Made by a program: the position numbers and the translations under genes. This document shows, one piece after another, positions 11,290-21,547 of a DNA stretch of 64,000 bases (positions are counted from its first letter, which is position 1; every line of letters begins with the position of its first letter). The notes beneath the pieces were generated by a model. The model did no database searches and was not told the origin of the DNA. It saw only the letters and a program-made list of their open reading frames with translations. Origin of the DNA: Leptobrachium leishanense (taxonomy: Eukaryota; Chordata; Amphibia; Anura; Megophryidae); NCBI GenBank assembly GCA_009667805.1, contig CM019063.1, positions 198,194,954 to 198,258,953 of the forward strand, given 5' to 3'.

Positions 11290-12010
11290 ATTAACCCTTT
11301 CGCTGCTGAGGCATTTCACGGCTTCCCTTCACGCCTGTGTGTGGCACTGCTTCTGCTGCTGAGCTAATTTTTAACAGTTTCGCTCCTCTTGTTTAAACGC
11401 GTTTTTTTGAAGCCTTATTTTATAATATGACCCAGACATGTTATATATCGTTCTTTCCGGCAGACTCGGCAGATGATTCATAATATATCATTATCATATG
11501 TATGCGTCATGTCCTGTCTGTATATTATAACAAAAAATGCAATGAAATTAGAATTTTCAATGTTTGTTTTACAAGGTGTAAAGTGTTTTTTTCACATTTT
11601 AACATGCGAGTGTTTGCGGTTATATTTTATGAGTTGCGTTTGTTAAAAAAAATTTAAATAGGGACTTATATTTTTTTGGGTGAAAATTACACTATTTTTA
11701 ACAAACGCACCCCATACAAAAATCCTTAGTGCAGCATCATTGTTCACATTATAATTGAAATGGGAACAATATTGCTGCATTAACAAAACAAAACAAAAAA
11801 AAACTGTTTATTTTTTTTATATTTTATTATATTTTAATTTTTTTATAATTTTTAACATTGTCATGTTTGGTATTGTTGGAAAGGCCATGCTCTGGTCGAT
11901 CCAAAGATACCAAACATTAACCGATAGCTGCCGCGGATCGGGAGATAGGGGGTTCATTGGAACCCCCTATCTCCACCATTGGTCGCAGTTAGGGGTTAAC
12001 TCCAGAACTG
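11290..12010 (+). repeat. Dispersed repeat R1, copy 1
   Basis: About 700 bases recur at 59745-60365 and, split in two, at 14055-14235 plus 24548-25010. Shared landmarks in order are GTTTAAACGCG, CATAATATATCATT, ACAAAAAATGCAAT, AACAAACGCACCCCATA, GCAGCATCATTGTTCA and CCCCCTATCTCCACCA. There is no coding sequence; the class is unknown. Confidence 0.75.
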
Positions 12011-12467
12011 ACGTCATTGTGAAGAGGTATTGGGACTGTCGGCAGCTGCCGTTCCCCCATGCTGTTGTCTTCCTGCAATGACGTGACCATGTTGGCGGGC
12101 AGCGTCTTAGCGGGCAGCGGTGGGAGAGAGAGAGCTCATAGCTAGGAGGAGGTGTTGCGTGAAGCTGCAAACAGGGACAAATAAACTAGACCTGAGCCGC
12201 ACTGAGGATCTTTGGGTTGTGTCGGAGAAGACTTCATGCAGTGCTGCCATCAATATTGCATGACCGCATGACCTGCGCACGAGCGCAACCGCTTCCCCGT
12301 CAACACTGTCTCTCACACTATTCAGGACCCGGCACCCCCCTGCGTGGCATCCGGACCCCCCGAGAGCCTGACGGGTCAGTCCACCCCACTCCAGGCCTGC
12401 TAATCTTCACCGGGCCCCACTCGGCTGCGGGCCCCATAGCGCCCGCGTGGGTCGCTATGGCGGTAGT
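12011..12467. other. Unassigned GC-rich sequence
   Basis: GC-rich, with short open frames on both strands but no domain or splice evidence. It forms the left host flank of the hAT insertion. Confidence 0.4.
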
Positions 12468-13319
12468 CAGGGCCGGCCCGTCCATGGAGCAGGGTGGAGC
12501 AACGGTGCCAGGCAGCCCTTTGTCAGGGGTGGCGTTTTGCCGCCATGTCCAGGGCTGCGACGTGGAGCTCCCACACTGGACAAGGCATTGACCCGCCCTC
12601 CTCCATCAGGTTCAGGAAGCCAGACTGCGCCCACCCCTCTCAGCGGGCGGCACCCGCCCCCTTCATGCAGACTGAGTGGCTCCCGCCCTTTCACGTGAGC
12701 AAGGCTCACGCCCTTCATTCGAGCGAGGCGGCAGACGGAGCCCGCCACTTTCAGCGGACCAGACAGCGATACTCTTCAAGCCTGCCAGCCTCCCTCCTCC
12801 CCCCGCCACTGTCCAGGCCTCTCATTACCAGGCTGTGTCCGCACATGGACACTGATGTGCGGCCCTTGCAATGTCTGCCGCCACGGCTGCCCGTTTTGCG
12901 GCAGCCATGGTGTGAGTTGGTCTGGAGGGGAAAGAGCGAGCGACTCAGCGTACAGGCGCCACGCTTCTGACAATTGGGCCACGCCTGAGTGTGATGTGGA
13001 GATGTCACATGTATCAGATGGACATGGAGTAACCGCGGGAACTCTCTCCGCCTCACTGCCTGCCTGATTCCCATGGCACGCAGGAGCTGCTCCTACATCA
13101 ACTGCGAGGAAATGCCGAATTCAGAATCCGGTAGTGAATGATAACACTGCGGAGTGCTGCGCTCTGCAGGATCAGCGAGGATAGCTACTCCACATCCACC
13201 GTGTTAGTGTACATCATCATACCGGCCAGCCGCTCTGCTTAACTGCAACAAATTGAGGGCCATATACGTGCTGAACGGGGGCAACACGTCGGTCAGTCCC
13301 TGCTTCTTGCATGTAAGGG

Positions 13320-13460
13320 ATAATTAATTACATGGGCCTGCCCAGGGGGAGGAATTATATGGGACTGTGGGGGGGATTGTATAGGACTGCGAGGGGGGAT
13401 TATATGGGCCTGGGGGGGAATTAATTATATGGGTCTGCTTGGGGGTGAATTAATTATATG
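13320..13460. repeat. Short tandem array, unit about 30 bp
   Basis: Four to five imperfect units of GGAATTATATGGGCCTG-like sequence alternate with G-runs. Confidence 0.65.
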
Positions 13461-13805
13461 GCAGTGTAGATGAGATCCCATGATGTGCAGTTGATGTGAA
13501 AATGATACAATTGCTCGTTTACTGCAAAAAATAATGGGTCTCTGTGTAAATTTTAGATGGTGGTGATATATACTGTGGTATACATAATATACAATGGATA
13601 CAGCTGTTCAATAGAAATATACCAATACACAACACAGGGTTTGATATAATCTTAGGCTCTTCAAATTTTACTAAAGGTGAAAAAAATCATTCATACATAA
13701 GTGCGGCATAAGAACTTTGCTGGCATAAAATGCAGATATACCATGACGATGAAGGGTTTCTAGATCTAGTTTTTTTTTCATCTTTTTAGTAGAATTAAAA
13801 AAGTA

Positions 13806-13978
13806 CATTACTGTGAGTTTTAATGCCGTGGGGCTCTTGTGATACGCTCATACACTCCACACCACACGTTACTGAGTTTTATTGCTGTTGAGCTCTGTGA
13901 CACACTCATACACACTGCATATTACTGTGAGTTTTATTGCTGTTGAGCTCTGTGATACACTCATACATGTCACGTGTT
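13806..13978. repeat. ~55-bp tandem repeat array, copy in hAT element
   Basis: About three direct units of GAGTTTTATTGCTGTTGAGC followed by CTCTGTGATACACTCATACAC-like sequence. The same unit occurs at 4705-4765, 28285-28325, 34130-34560 and 38195-38440. Confidence 0.75.
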
Positions 13979-14054
13979 TTTTTTTGGGGGGGGGAGCAGC
14001 ATTTCATCCTTCGCTCCAGGCAGCACAGTGGCTTGGGCCAGCCCTGGCGGTAGT

Positions 14055-14235
14055 TCCGCCATTGCTGCTGAGCCATTTCACCCGTGTGCTGAGCTCATTT
14101 TTACCGTTTTTGCTCATCATGTTTAAACGCGATTTAAAGTCACATTTTATTATACGGCCCAGACATATTATACATCCTTTTTTTCAGCAGACTCGGTACA
14201 TTCATAATATATCATTATTATAATGTATACGCAGG
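14055..14235 (+). repeat. Dispersed repeat R1, copy 2, left half
   Basis: Matches the start of R1 (GTTTAAACGCG, AATATATCATT, GTATACG) and stops at 14235, where another repeat begins. The continuation of R1 appears at 24548 in the same orientation. Confidence 0.7.
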
Positions 14236-15954
14236 GCTTTTTTACTCAGTACCGGCACCTCACCACCAGCCCGAACTAACAGGAGAGAGCATGATGCTCC
14301 TCCCTGCTCGTGCAGTGGCAGGCAGAGAATCGGAAAGCGTTCGGCAGCTCATATTGCTCCTGAACGCTTCCGATTGTCAGGAGTGTATGTAGGGACCGAT
14401 AACCCCCTCTTCTCCCAGTAAGTGACAAGGGAGAGCTGGTTAAATAAAATCTCCCCTCTGTTTCGTCAGTGCCCCAGGTCTGGCAGATGTGTGTAAACAT
14501 GCTGCACCCCCTCTCTGCAGTCGCTAAAACTTTGAACAGCATGGGGAGGGGGGGTGTGCAACATATTTACACACAACTGCCAGAGCTGCGGATTGTCAGG
14601 CAAGCGGTGTTATCAGAGGAACTGACACTGTAAGGCAGTACAGGTGGCCGCCTAAGAGCGCAAGACCAGGAGGGGGTGAAAAAAAATTTGAATCCCTGGT
14701 TACTTGCCTTGACAGGAATCCAAATTTTAAAACTATCTGCCTGACGCTGTGCCCCTCCTCTAAAATGCAGCCAATGCCCAGCGAGCTGCATTGTATCTGC
14801 CAGATCAGAGAGCAGACTCCCCCGCGGTGCTGGATATGGAAGCCTGCTCTCTCTCTCCTCCTTGCTGGTGCCTGGCCCCCTCTGATGATGTCAAGAGGAG
14901 GGCATGCTGAAAGAAGTCTACACTGCCACCTTACCTCCAGCCTCCCCAGCAGTTCCAGACAGTGTGTGGAGCACCCTGGAAGGTAAGAAGGTGGAAATTT
15001 AGGTCCTGGCTGCAGTGGACTCCGTAACACGCAGGCCTCAGAACAAAGAAAAAAAACTGCTGCTGCTGCCGCCTTCAAATACACTTCAAAACAGCATTTA
15101 AAAATATCAGCTCTGGCAACACAGGTATGTTCACCTGGTCCTGCTGTTACCACCATGTGGGGGTGTTCTCAAGGTCAAACACCCTCTCATTGGAGTCCTC
15201 CAATATTATTCGAACAGGACTTGGTGGATAGTGGAGTTTCATTGCTGTGGAGCTCATACATTACTCAGCAAAACTGGGAGTTTAAAAAAAGTATACTTAA
15301 CGGCGAATAGAAGATTCACTATAAGCTATCCCAAAAGGGTGCTTCCCGTCACCCAAAAGAACACAACAAGGTGAATATATATATATATATATATATATAA
15401 ATAATGTCTACAAGGGTTGTGGTGAAGGACTAAAAGTGAGATAAAAAGCCTCCACACTATAATAAGTGTGTTTATTATTGCAGAAGCCACCTGCACATCA
15501 CAGCAATTCAATGAATTGCATCCCAGAGCTTCTGTGCCGCATTCCCCATATGCAGCAAGGAACTCTGGGTAGGATATGCAAATGACCTCCGTCTTACTTT
15601 TATGCATCCTGGATCTGTTATTACACAGAATATATATAAAAAGGGAAGCAGCGCTTCATATGACCATTATATAACACAGTACAATGAAGAAACCCACAAG
15701 CGTAAACTCGCTCCTATTTCTTCATTGTACTGTGTTATATAATGGTCATATGAAGCACGGCTTCCTTTTTTTTTATATATATATATACACACAAAACGGA
15801 GTTTCATTGCTGTGATGCTCACAAATGCTAGGGGATTATCCAGTGCCAGCATTGCAAAACCCCCCCCAAAAAAACAGCTAACTGCACTGCAATACAGACT
15901 TTTCTTGCAACAGAGGCACTTAGTTTTAAAAAAATATGGTTCCCTTTTATAGTG
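14236..15954 (+). repeat. Dispersed repeat R2, copy 2, and unassigned sequence
   Basis: The first 320 bases match R2 at 9987-10345. The remainder has no recognised coding potential; open frames near 14.6-15.15 kb lack domains. It contains an (AT)n run at 15375-15399 and a foldback at 15644-15766. The gypsy element was inserted at its right end. Confidence 0.55.
15644..15766. repeat. Hairpin: ~49-bp inverted repeat with 25-bp loop
   Basis: The left arm (15644-15692) and right arm (15718-15766) share CTTCATATGACCATTATATA and CACAGTACAATGAAGAAA as inverse copies, with a few mismatches at the outer end. Confidence 0.85.
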
Positions 15955-17070
15955 TGTAGCGCTGTGTTAAATCTTGCTGCCGGTAGTACCTATTTTTGGC
16001 CAACAAGATGGAGACAATCGCGATTAGAGACACGAGACATTGGGACTACATTTCCCGGCGTGCTTTGCAAAAGGACAGGAAGTGGGTGGGAGACAGGAGG
16101 CTTACTTCCCGAACCTCGTGGAGAACGCGCCAGAGCGCGCGAGGGAACGAGAGAGAGCAGACGCAGTGCAAGACATCGCAGGAGGGCCTAGGCCAGAGCA
16201 AGAGAGAGACCTGTCAGTTCCTTATTGGGTCATTCGGCCTAAAGAGAAGGAGACCTCCGAGTTCCTGAGATTGCTGCAGATTAAAGAAGCCAAAGACCTC
16301 GAGTGAGGAGTTGCCGCGAGCTGATCGGATACGGAGAGCAGGCGGTGAGTGGGACAAGTCGTGGACAAGCAACAGAGTCAGACAACGGATCCGGCCGCTA
16401 GTATCCCCAGTCAAAATCGAGCGGAGAGACGTCCTGGGTCAGCGGAGCCTACAGCAACCGGTGGATGGGTGAGAGGCCTCCAAGGCCGTATGTAATTAAG
16501 GAACACACTGCTGTTTTCTCTTTAAAGTCCACAGGGCCCCAACTTGACTAGTCGAAGACATTCCTTAAGTAAATTCACTGGCCAGTTGAACAGTACCCGG
16601 GTACCACACACACATACACACCTTTTACATTCCGGGACTTAAACCTGTGCAGGACTCATTTTGTTACGAATCGGAACGGGAGTTAAAGTTACGTTCTGAA
16701 TACATATTTTTCTCTTTTTCCGCTGCGCGTTTATCGTAATACGAAGAGATTGTATTTTGGGGTTCGCTACGTGTCTCTGTTTTTCCGAACTATTGGGCCA
16801 TTGCATATATTTTTCTGTTCGGTTGCGAATATTTTATTCTTCCGAAATACGAAGCCTCGTGTTTCGTTTCTTTTCCGCTACGTGTTTTACCGCAATACGA
16901 AAGTACTGTAATAATATCTGTGAATACCGTGTCTCAACATCTGCTTATTATTTTAGTAAACTATTTAAATGATAAAAACTCACAGCGGTGTTGGAGTATA
17001 TTTATTCCCTAGTGCGGGGAGACTGACCCGTGGTTCATTTTCAGCGGCTCCTCCGGGAGTGAGCGCTACA
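15955..17070 (+). repeat. 5' LTR of the gypsy element
   Basis: A 1116-bp LTR whose first and last eight bases are inverted (TGTAGCGC/GCGCTACA). About 90 bp from its start lies ACTACATTTCCCGGCGTGC (16045-16063), close to the vertebrate ZNF143/THAP11 promoter motif, followed by a GGAAGTG ETS-like core near 16078. The second half is rich in AATACGAA motifs. Open frames around 16.0-16.3 kb repeat in the 3' LTR and are not taken as genes. Confidence 0.93.
16045..16084 (+). promoter_or_regulatory. ZNF143/THAP11-like and ETS-like promoter motifs in LTR
   Basis: ACTACA, then TCCC and TGC at the spacing of the ZNF143/SBS motif, with two bases off the usual core, followed by AGGAAGTG. The same arrangement is in the 3' LTR (23405 onward). 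The function is inferred from motif resemblance only. Confidence 0.4.
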
Positions 17071-17072
17071 CG

Positions 17073-17092
17073 TGGGGGCTCGTTTCCGGGAT
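17073..17092 (+). promoter_or_regulatory. Primer binding site, tRNA-Pro-like
   Basis: Right after the 5' LTR comes TGGGGGCTCGT followed by TTCCGGGAT. The first eleven bases match the proline-tRNA primer sites of vertebrate retroelements; the remainder matches with two extra T residues. Confidence 0.6.
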
Positions 17093-17128
17093 CCAGTCTC
17101 TGGAAAAACCGCATCTAAAGGGTTAAAT

Positions 17129-18619
17129 ATGGATCCAGACACTGTTGCCGAGTGGTGTGAGGAGCACAGTGGTCAGTTAGAATGTTGTATAGTCATGGAT
17201 ATTCCCGCAGACACTTGGGCCGAAGATCAGATTCGCCAGGCTGTGGCCGTGCTGACACCAGACCATCGGGGGTTAATACTGGACATTGTAAAGAACACAG
17301 ATACCTCTCACACGTATGTTCTTCTTGAATGGAGAAAGGGTGTTCCACCATGTTTTCAGGGCGCGAGCGTGAAACTGGCCGATGAGGTGGAAGTCCAACT
17401 AATTCAGCCAAGTGCGCCACGTGGCGAATCCGCAAGTGTTCCCGCGCCTAGTCCGTTGGCCATGATCGGGCCTGAATTTATCGTGGCTATTGGAGATCTA
17501 CTGGCTAAATGTCAGAAAACAAGCCCTCCTCACACTAACTTCGGTTATCGACGGTTAAGAAATTTTACAGGAAACGTGCCAACTCCGGCGGCAGAAGAAA
17601 CCTTTGAAGAATGGGTGGAACAGGCGATGCAGGCTCTGGATGAGTGGGATGTCCCTGAGGCCCAGAAAAAGCAAAGGATCACCGAGAGTTTAAAGGGACC
17701 TGCGTCAGAAGCGGTGAGAAACCTGAAACTGAGCAGAAAAGATTGTACTGCTTTAGATTACCTAAACGTTCTTGAGGAAGTTTTTGGGCGAACCGAAAAG
17801 GCGGCCGAACTGGTATATCAGTACGAACACACCTATCAGAGAAGAGGTGAAAGGATGACCGAGTACATGAGGCGCCTAGATAAGATTCTACACCAGATAC
17901 TCCTGAAGAAAGGGGCCGAACCGGCCGAAGTAGATAAGATCCGAATAAAACAGATCCTGAGGGGCTCTCAATCTTTAGATCCAGTAATGATGCAGCTGAG
18001 AAGCAGAGCAGGTAACCAAGAGTTAAAGTACCTGGAACTGATCCGAGTTGTACGAGAGGAAGAGGCTTTACTGGAAGAGAAATCCTTCAGGCGGGGGGAA
18101 AGGGCTTATGCACAACCTGTGAGACATAACGATGGTCTGCGGCCTGAAAGCGACTCCCTAGATACTTGTGGATCTGACGAGGACGAACAAGAGCACCTAG
18201 TCGTTTTTAAATCTACAGAGAGGGCTGCCAAAGAATCGAACCTCCCTGAACGTGGTGAATTGTCCAAAACCGTCAAGAAAGTACAGGAAGCTCAAGTTGA
18301 ATTGCAACAAGCGCACGCGGAACTGTGCCGAGTGTTGATGAAGGTGACCGAAATGCAGGCAGAAATGCAGAAATTCCTCACAGGTATGCAGACGACAGGA
18401 GTTGCTGTGGCATCTAGTCCAAGTCCTTTAACAAAATCTCAACAAGCAACTACGTCTCCGCTCTCTAAGAAGAGATGTTTTGGTTGTGGAGAAATGGGCC
18501 ATTTCCGCGCACAGTGCAAAGGCCGGAAGCCTGAGAAGGATAGAGTCGAGGGACTGTTGGAAGCCTTAGAAGGACTGTTATCTACCTCACCGGCGGGAAA
18601 CGCCAGAGGGCACAAGTGA
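17129..18619 (+). CDS. gag: Gag of the gypsy element (PNMA-like capsid with zinc knuckle)
   Basis: A structural protein of about 496 residues that would assemble a capsid and package RNA. The N-terminal ~100 residues (MDPDTVAEWCEE start) resemble the PNMA N-terminal domain. Residues about 160-320 resemble the PNMA/Ty3 capsid fold, with FEEWVEQAMQALDEW, ESLKGPASEAVRNLK and YEHTYQRRGERMTEYMRRLD segments. A coiled-coil-prone stretch follows, then one CCHC knuckle, CFGCGEMGHFRAQC, near residue 450. The ATG at 17129 is chosen because homology begins there; the frame is open from 17072. The frame is intact. A -1 frameshift signal just before the stop links it to protease. Confidence 0.93.
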   Translation: MDPDTVAEWCEEHSGQLECCIVMDIPADTWAEDQIRQAVAVLTPDHRGLILDIVKNTDTSHTYVLLEWRKGVPPCFQGASVKLADEVEVQLIQPSAPRGESASVPAPSPLAMIGPEFIVAIGDLLAKCQKTSPPHTNFGYRRLRNFTGNVPTPAAEETFEEWVEQAMQALDEWDVPEAQKKQRITESLKGPASEAVRNLKLSRKDCTALDYLNVLEEVFGRTEKAAELVYQYEHTYQRRGERMTEYMRRLDKILHQILLKKGAEPAEVDKIRIKQILRGSQSLDPVMMQLRSRAGNQELKYLELIRVVREEEALLEEKSFRRGERAYAQPVRHNDGLRPESDSLDTCGSDEDEQEHLVVFKSTERAAKESNLPERGELSKTVKKVQEAQVELQQAHAELCRVLMKVTEMQAEMQKFLTGMQTTGVAVASSPSPLTKSQQATTSPLSKKRCFGCGEMGHFRAQCKGRKPEKDRVEGLLEALEGLLSTSPAGNARGHK

Positions 18620-18657
18620 AGGAGCAACTTAGGTGCCCGAAGGTTGAACCCCGCTCC
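18595..18657 (+). promoter_or_regulatory. -1 ribosomal frameshift signal: slippery heptamer, stem-loop, possible pseudoknot
   Basis: GGGAAAC (18595-18601) lies in the correct phase of the gag frame (G GGA AAC). Six bases later a stem starts: GGGCAC (18608-18613) pairs with GTGCCC (18633-18638), extended inward by AAGT with ACTT. The loop base run GGAGC (18621-18625) is complementary to GCTCC at 18653-18657, allowing an H-type pseudoknot. The gag stop (18617-18619) is inside the stem, and the -1 frame is open from 18601 to 19365. The PEG10 and PNMA3 genes use this same heptamer. Confidence 0.85.
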
Positions 18658-19365
18658 AAAAACCAAGCCAAGACTAAAAGGACGAGAGGGCCTAAAACCA
18701 AGCCAAATGCTGAACCTGCCAGAACCGAAAGAGTCACTCCCTTAGCATCCGGGTCTACGTCATGGGGAAGCAATGCACACCCAAAGCCTACACGGGCCAA
18801 GAAAAAGGCCAGGGTACAGCAAACCGGGTCTAAGCGTCCGGATACCGCCACCAAGTTTCCTGACCAACTGATAGGTCCTTCTCCTATTGTGCCAATCCAA
18901 GTGGAAGGAGTTTACACTAAAGCCCTGTTAGATTCAGGGGCTCAAGTGACATTGATCTACAAAGACTTCTACGAGAAACACTTAAAGCACATTCCTCTGC
19001 AAGAATTGAAGGATTTGGAAATATGGGGTATCGGCACTGAGAAGCTCCCTTATGACGGGTACCTGCAAGTGAAGTTGGAGATCGGATCTGAAGTCATCGG
19101 GCAGTCTGGGGGTTGCGATGCATTGGCCATTGTGTGTCCTCGACCCTCAGGTGCGAACAGAAGCTCCCTGATAGTGGGGACGAATACTGACCTAGTGCGG
19201 CGTCTCTTGACACCTGTTGTATTGGAAGAAGGTTCGACCAAGGAGTACACCCAATGTTACGTCCGGTCTATCAGAGGATGGTCGAAGAACGAAAGGCACC
19301 TGCCGAGGTGGGAAGACTGTGGAGACTGGGTGGAACAGAGAAGGTTCTGCAAGCAGGAGAAGTAG
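18601..19365 (+). CDS. pro: Protease portion of the gypsy polyprotein (-1 frame)
   Basis: Reached by the -1 frameshift, not by its own start codon. A basic, lysine- and proline-rich linker of about 75 residues precedes an aspartic protease with the catalytic DSGA at 18931-18942 (ALLDSGAQVTLIY). An IWGIGTEKLPYDGY segment follows at the flap-side position. The frame ends at 19365, while pol continues in a different frame from about 19254, so a one-base frame change lies near 19255. No slippery heptamer is obvious there, so I read it as a lesion. Confidence 0.85.
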   Translation, partial: RQRAQVKEQLRCPKVEPRSKNQAKTKRTRGPKTKPNAEPARTERVTPLASGSTSWGSNAHPKPTRAKKKARVQQTGSKRPDTATKFPDQLIGPSPIVPIQVEGVYTKALLDSGAQVTLIYKDFYEKHLKHIPLQELKDLEIWGIGTEKLPYDGYLQVKLEIGSEVIGQSGGCDALAIVCPRPSGANRSSLIVGTNTDLVRRLLTPVVLEEGSTKEYTQCYVRSIRGWSKNERHLPRWEDCGDWVEQRRFCKQEK

Positions 19366-21074
19366 CGAGTTTCCGGGCTTCAGTCAAGTTGAACGGATCG
19401 CAACCAGGTCCCTATGTGGTGCTGGGAACCGATTTTAATCATGGGAGTGAAACCGGAGTCGAAGTAATTCCTGAAATAATTTCCACAAAAGCTCTGAAGA
19501 GAACACGAGGAAGAGTCTCGGTCAGCGTATGCAATGTGACGGATTCTCCAGTAGTCCTTAGAGCACGAATGCCTATCGGGCAAGTAGAGTCTGCTACACC
19601 CCTCTCTACCGATTCAGGAGGGGGAGTGGATAAAGAGATTCCAGATGAAAGATTCTACCCCAAGGATGCTCCCATTTCACCTGAGTGGAAGAAACGTTTT
19701 CAGTCTCAAGTCCTGAAGTGGAAGGAATTGTTCTCGAAAGATGAGTTCGATGTGGGCCTAGCTAAGAGTACTGAGCACCGCATTAGGTTACAAGAAGACA
19801 AGCCGTTTCGGGAAAGATCAAGGCGAGTTCCGCTAGGAGACTTAGATGATCTACGAGAGCAGCTGAACGAATTGCAAAGAACCAAGGTGATTCAGGAGTC
19901 CAGGAGTCCATACGCATCTCCCATAGTGTTGGTCCGGAAGAAAAATGGTTCTCTCCGCTTATGCATAGACTACCGCACATTGAACCGGAGAACCATCCCC
20001 GATCAATATGCCACTCCTCGGATAGAAGATGCCCTACAGTGTTTGTCTGGAGCAAAGTGGTTTAGTGTACTAGACCTGCGAAGCGGGTATCACCAGATAC
20101 CAATGCATCCTGAAGACAAGGAGAAAACTGCGTTCATCTGTCCACTGGGGTTCTTTGAATTCAACAGAATGCCTCAAGGCCTTACGGGGGCTCCAGCCAC
20201 GTTCCAACGGTTGATGGAGAAGACAGTCGGGGATATGAATCTAATCGAAGTATTAGTGTACCTGGATGACATAATTGTGTTTGGTAAGACTCTGGAAGAA
20301 CATGAGCAACGTTTGGAGAAGGTCTTGAAGAGGCTCCATGAAGAGGGGCTGAAGCTGTCTCTGGAGAAATGCCAATTCTGTCTACCGTCTGTTACGTATC
20401 TAGGACATGTGGTCTCAGCAGAAGGTGTTTCGAGAGACCCTCGGAAGTTGGAGGCCGTAGCTTCTTGGCCTAGACCCCGAAACGTCACTGAACTTAGATC
20501 TTTCTTGGGATTCTGTTCATACTATCGAAGGTTTGTGGGAGGATTCGCGAAAATAGCTCAACCACTGAACAAACTCCTGCAGAAGGAAACTACAGAAGAA
20601 GGCTGCAAGGTCTCTGACCAAAACCCGTCGGCTCCAGGGCCAAGGAAAGCTCGAGAGTCTATACAAGGTGAATGGACCAGTCAATGTGAAGGAGCTTTCG
20701 TGAAGTTGAAAGAGAGTCTAACCCGAGCTCCTGTTTTGGCCTATGCGGACCCTCACAAGCCGTATGAGTTACATGTGGATGCCAGCCGAGAAGGTCTGGG
20801 AGGAGTCCTGTATCAGGAGTATGGTAGATTGTTGAGGCCTGTGGCGTACGTGAGCCGGAGCCTTACGGCTTCAGAGAAGAATTACCCTACCCACAAGTTG
20901 GAGTTCCTAGCCTTAAAGTGGGCAGTGGTAGACAAGTTAAAAGACTATCTGTATGGAGCCGAGTTTGTGATCAAAACGGATAATAATCCTCTTACCTACA
21001 TCCTTACTACCCAAAACTGGACGCAACGGGACATCGGTGGTTGGCCGCTCTGTCAGGGTTTCGGTTCAGCTTGA
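19254..21074 (+). pseudogene. pol: Reverse transcriptase and RNase H of the gypsy element (frame broken)
   Basis: This converts the element's RNA to DNA. Reverse-transcriptase blocks run in order: YASPIVLVRKKNGSLRLCIDYR, VLDLRSGYHQIPM, MPQGLTGAPATFQRLM and the catalytic YLDD at 20259-20270. RNase H follows with LHVDASREGLGGVLYQ, the KLEFLALKWAV segment and TDNNPLTY. The frame then breaks by one base within the AAAA near 21013; the RNase H tail continues in the next frame from about 21015. The ATG at 19254 is not a biological start, since the domain belongs to the Gag-Pro-Pol polyprotein. Confidence 0.93.
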
Positions 21075-21547
21075 AGTACCGCCCTGGGGTGAATAATCGA
21101 GATGCTGATGCGTTATCGAGAAGACCCTACACTACAGAATGGACTCAGTTGACTCCAGACGGGGTGCAAGCTTTGTGTCAAGGAACAGAGCGCCGGGTCA
21201 AAGGAGGGATTGAAGCGGAGGCCATAGGAGTCATGGCTGCGGCTGTTCCTGAGTTTTACTGTAACCCTACGCAGTTAAGGGATGAAAGTTTACCTACCTT
21301 TTCGAGACAGGACCTGAAAGCGGATCAGGCCAGAGACCCTTTAATTGCCTTGACCATAAAGGCCCTGACTGCAAACCAGCGTGAGATTTTGCTAACCAAC
21401 TCCCCGAGTGGAGCCAGATTGGTCTACAAAGAGTGGGAGCGGTTGAAGATGTTGGATGGGGTGGTCTACCGAAGGGGCCCCTCAGCTAACGCTGAAGAGA
21501 TTCAACAGTTATTCCTCCCCACTAAACATAGGGAGAGCGTGCTGTGA
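21015..21547 (+). pseudogene. pol: RNase H end and integrase N-terminal linker of the gypsy element
   Basis: A second pol frame begins with the RNase H end (WLAALSGF, KYRPGVNNRDADALSRRP, carrying the last acidic residues) and continues into the integrase linker. It ends at an in-frame TGA at 21545-21547. Reading resumes in the same frame immediately after, so a single substitution separates it from integrase. Confidence 0.88.

Larger units (their letters stand above)
12468..14046. mobile_element. hAT-type element with perfect 8-bp target duplication
   Basis: It begins CAGGGCCGGCCC and ends GGGCCAGCCCTG. The octamer GCGGTAGT is repeated exactly at 12460-12467 and 14047-14054. The left 600 bases are very GC-rich. 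The interior holds a short tandem array (13320-13460) and an array of the ~55-bp repeat (13806-13978). No transposase is visible, so it is non-autonomous. Confidence 0.88.

Noticed and set aside
12217..13074. Cluster of open frames on both strands
   Set aside because: GC-rich hAT element interior and flank; stop codons are rare by composition, and no domain or splice sites are seen.
14596..15156. Minus-strand frame of 186 codons
   Set aside because: Lies in repeat R2-related sequence and lacks any domain signature.
15996..16306. Overlapping basic open frames in the gypsy LTR, repeated at 23335-23666
   Set aside because: They recur only because the LTR is duplicated. No retroelement protein matches, and three overlapping frames on one strand suggest composition effects.
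19230..19370. Protease-to-pol frame change as a second programmed frameshift
   Set aside because: No slippery heptamer in the right phase was seen near the overlap, and other one-base lesions occur in the same pol gene, so a mutation is simpler.
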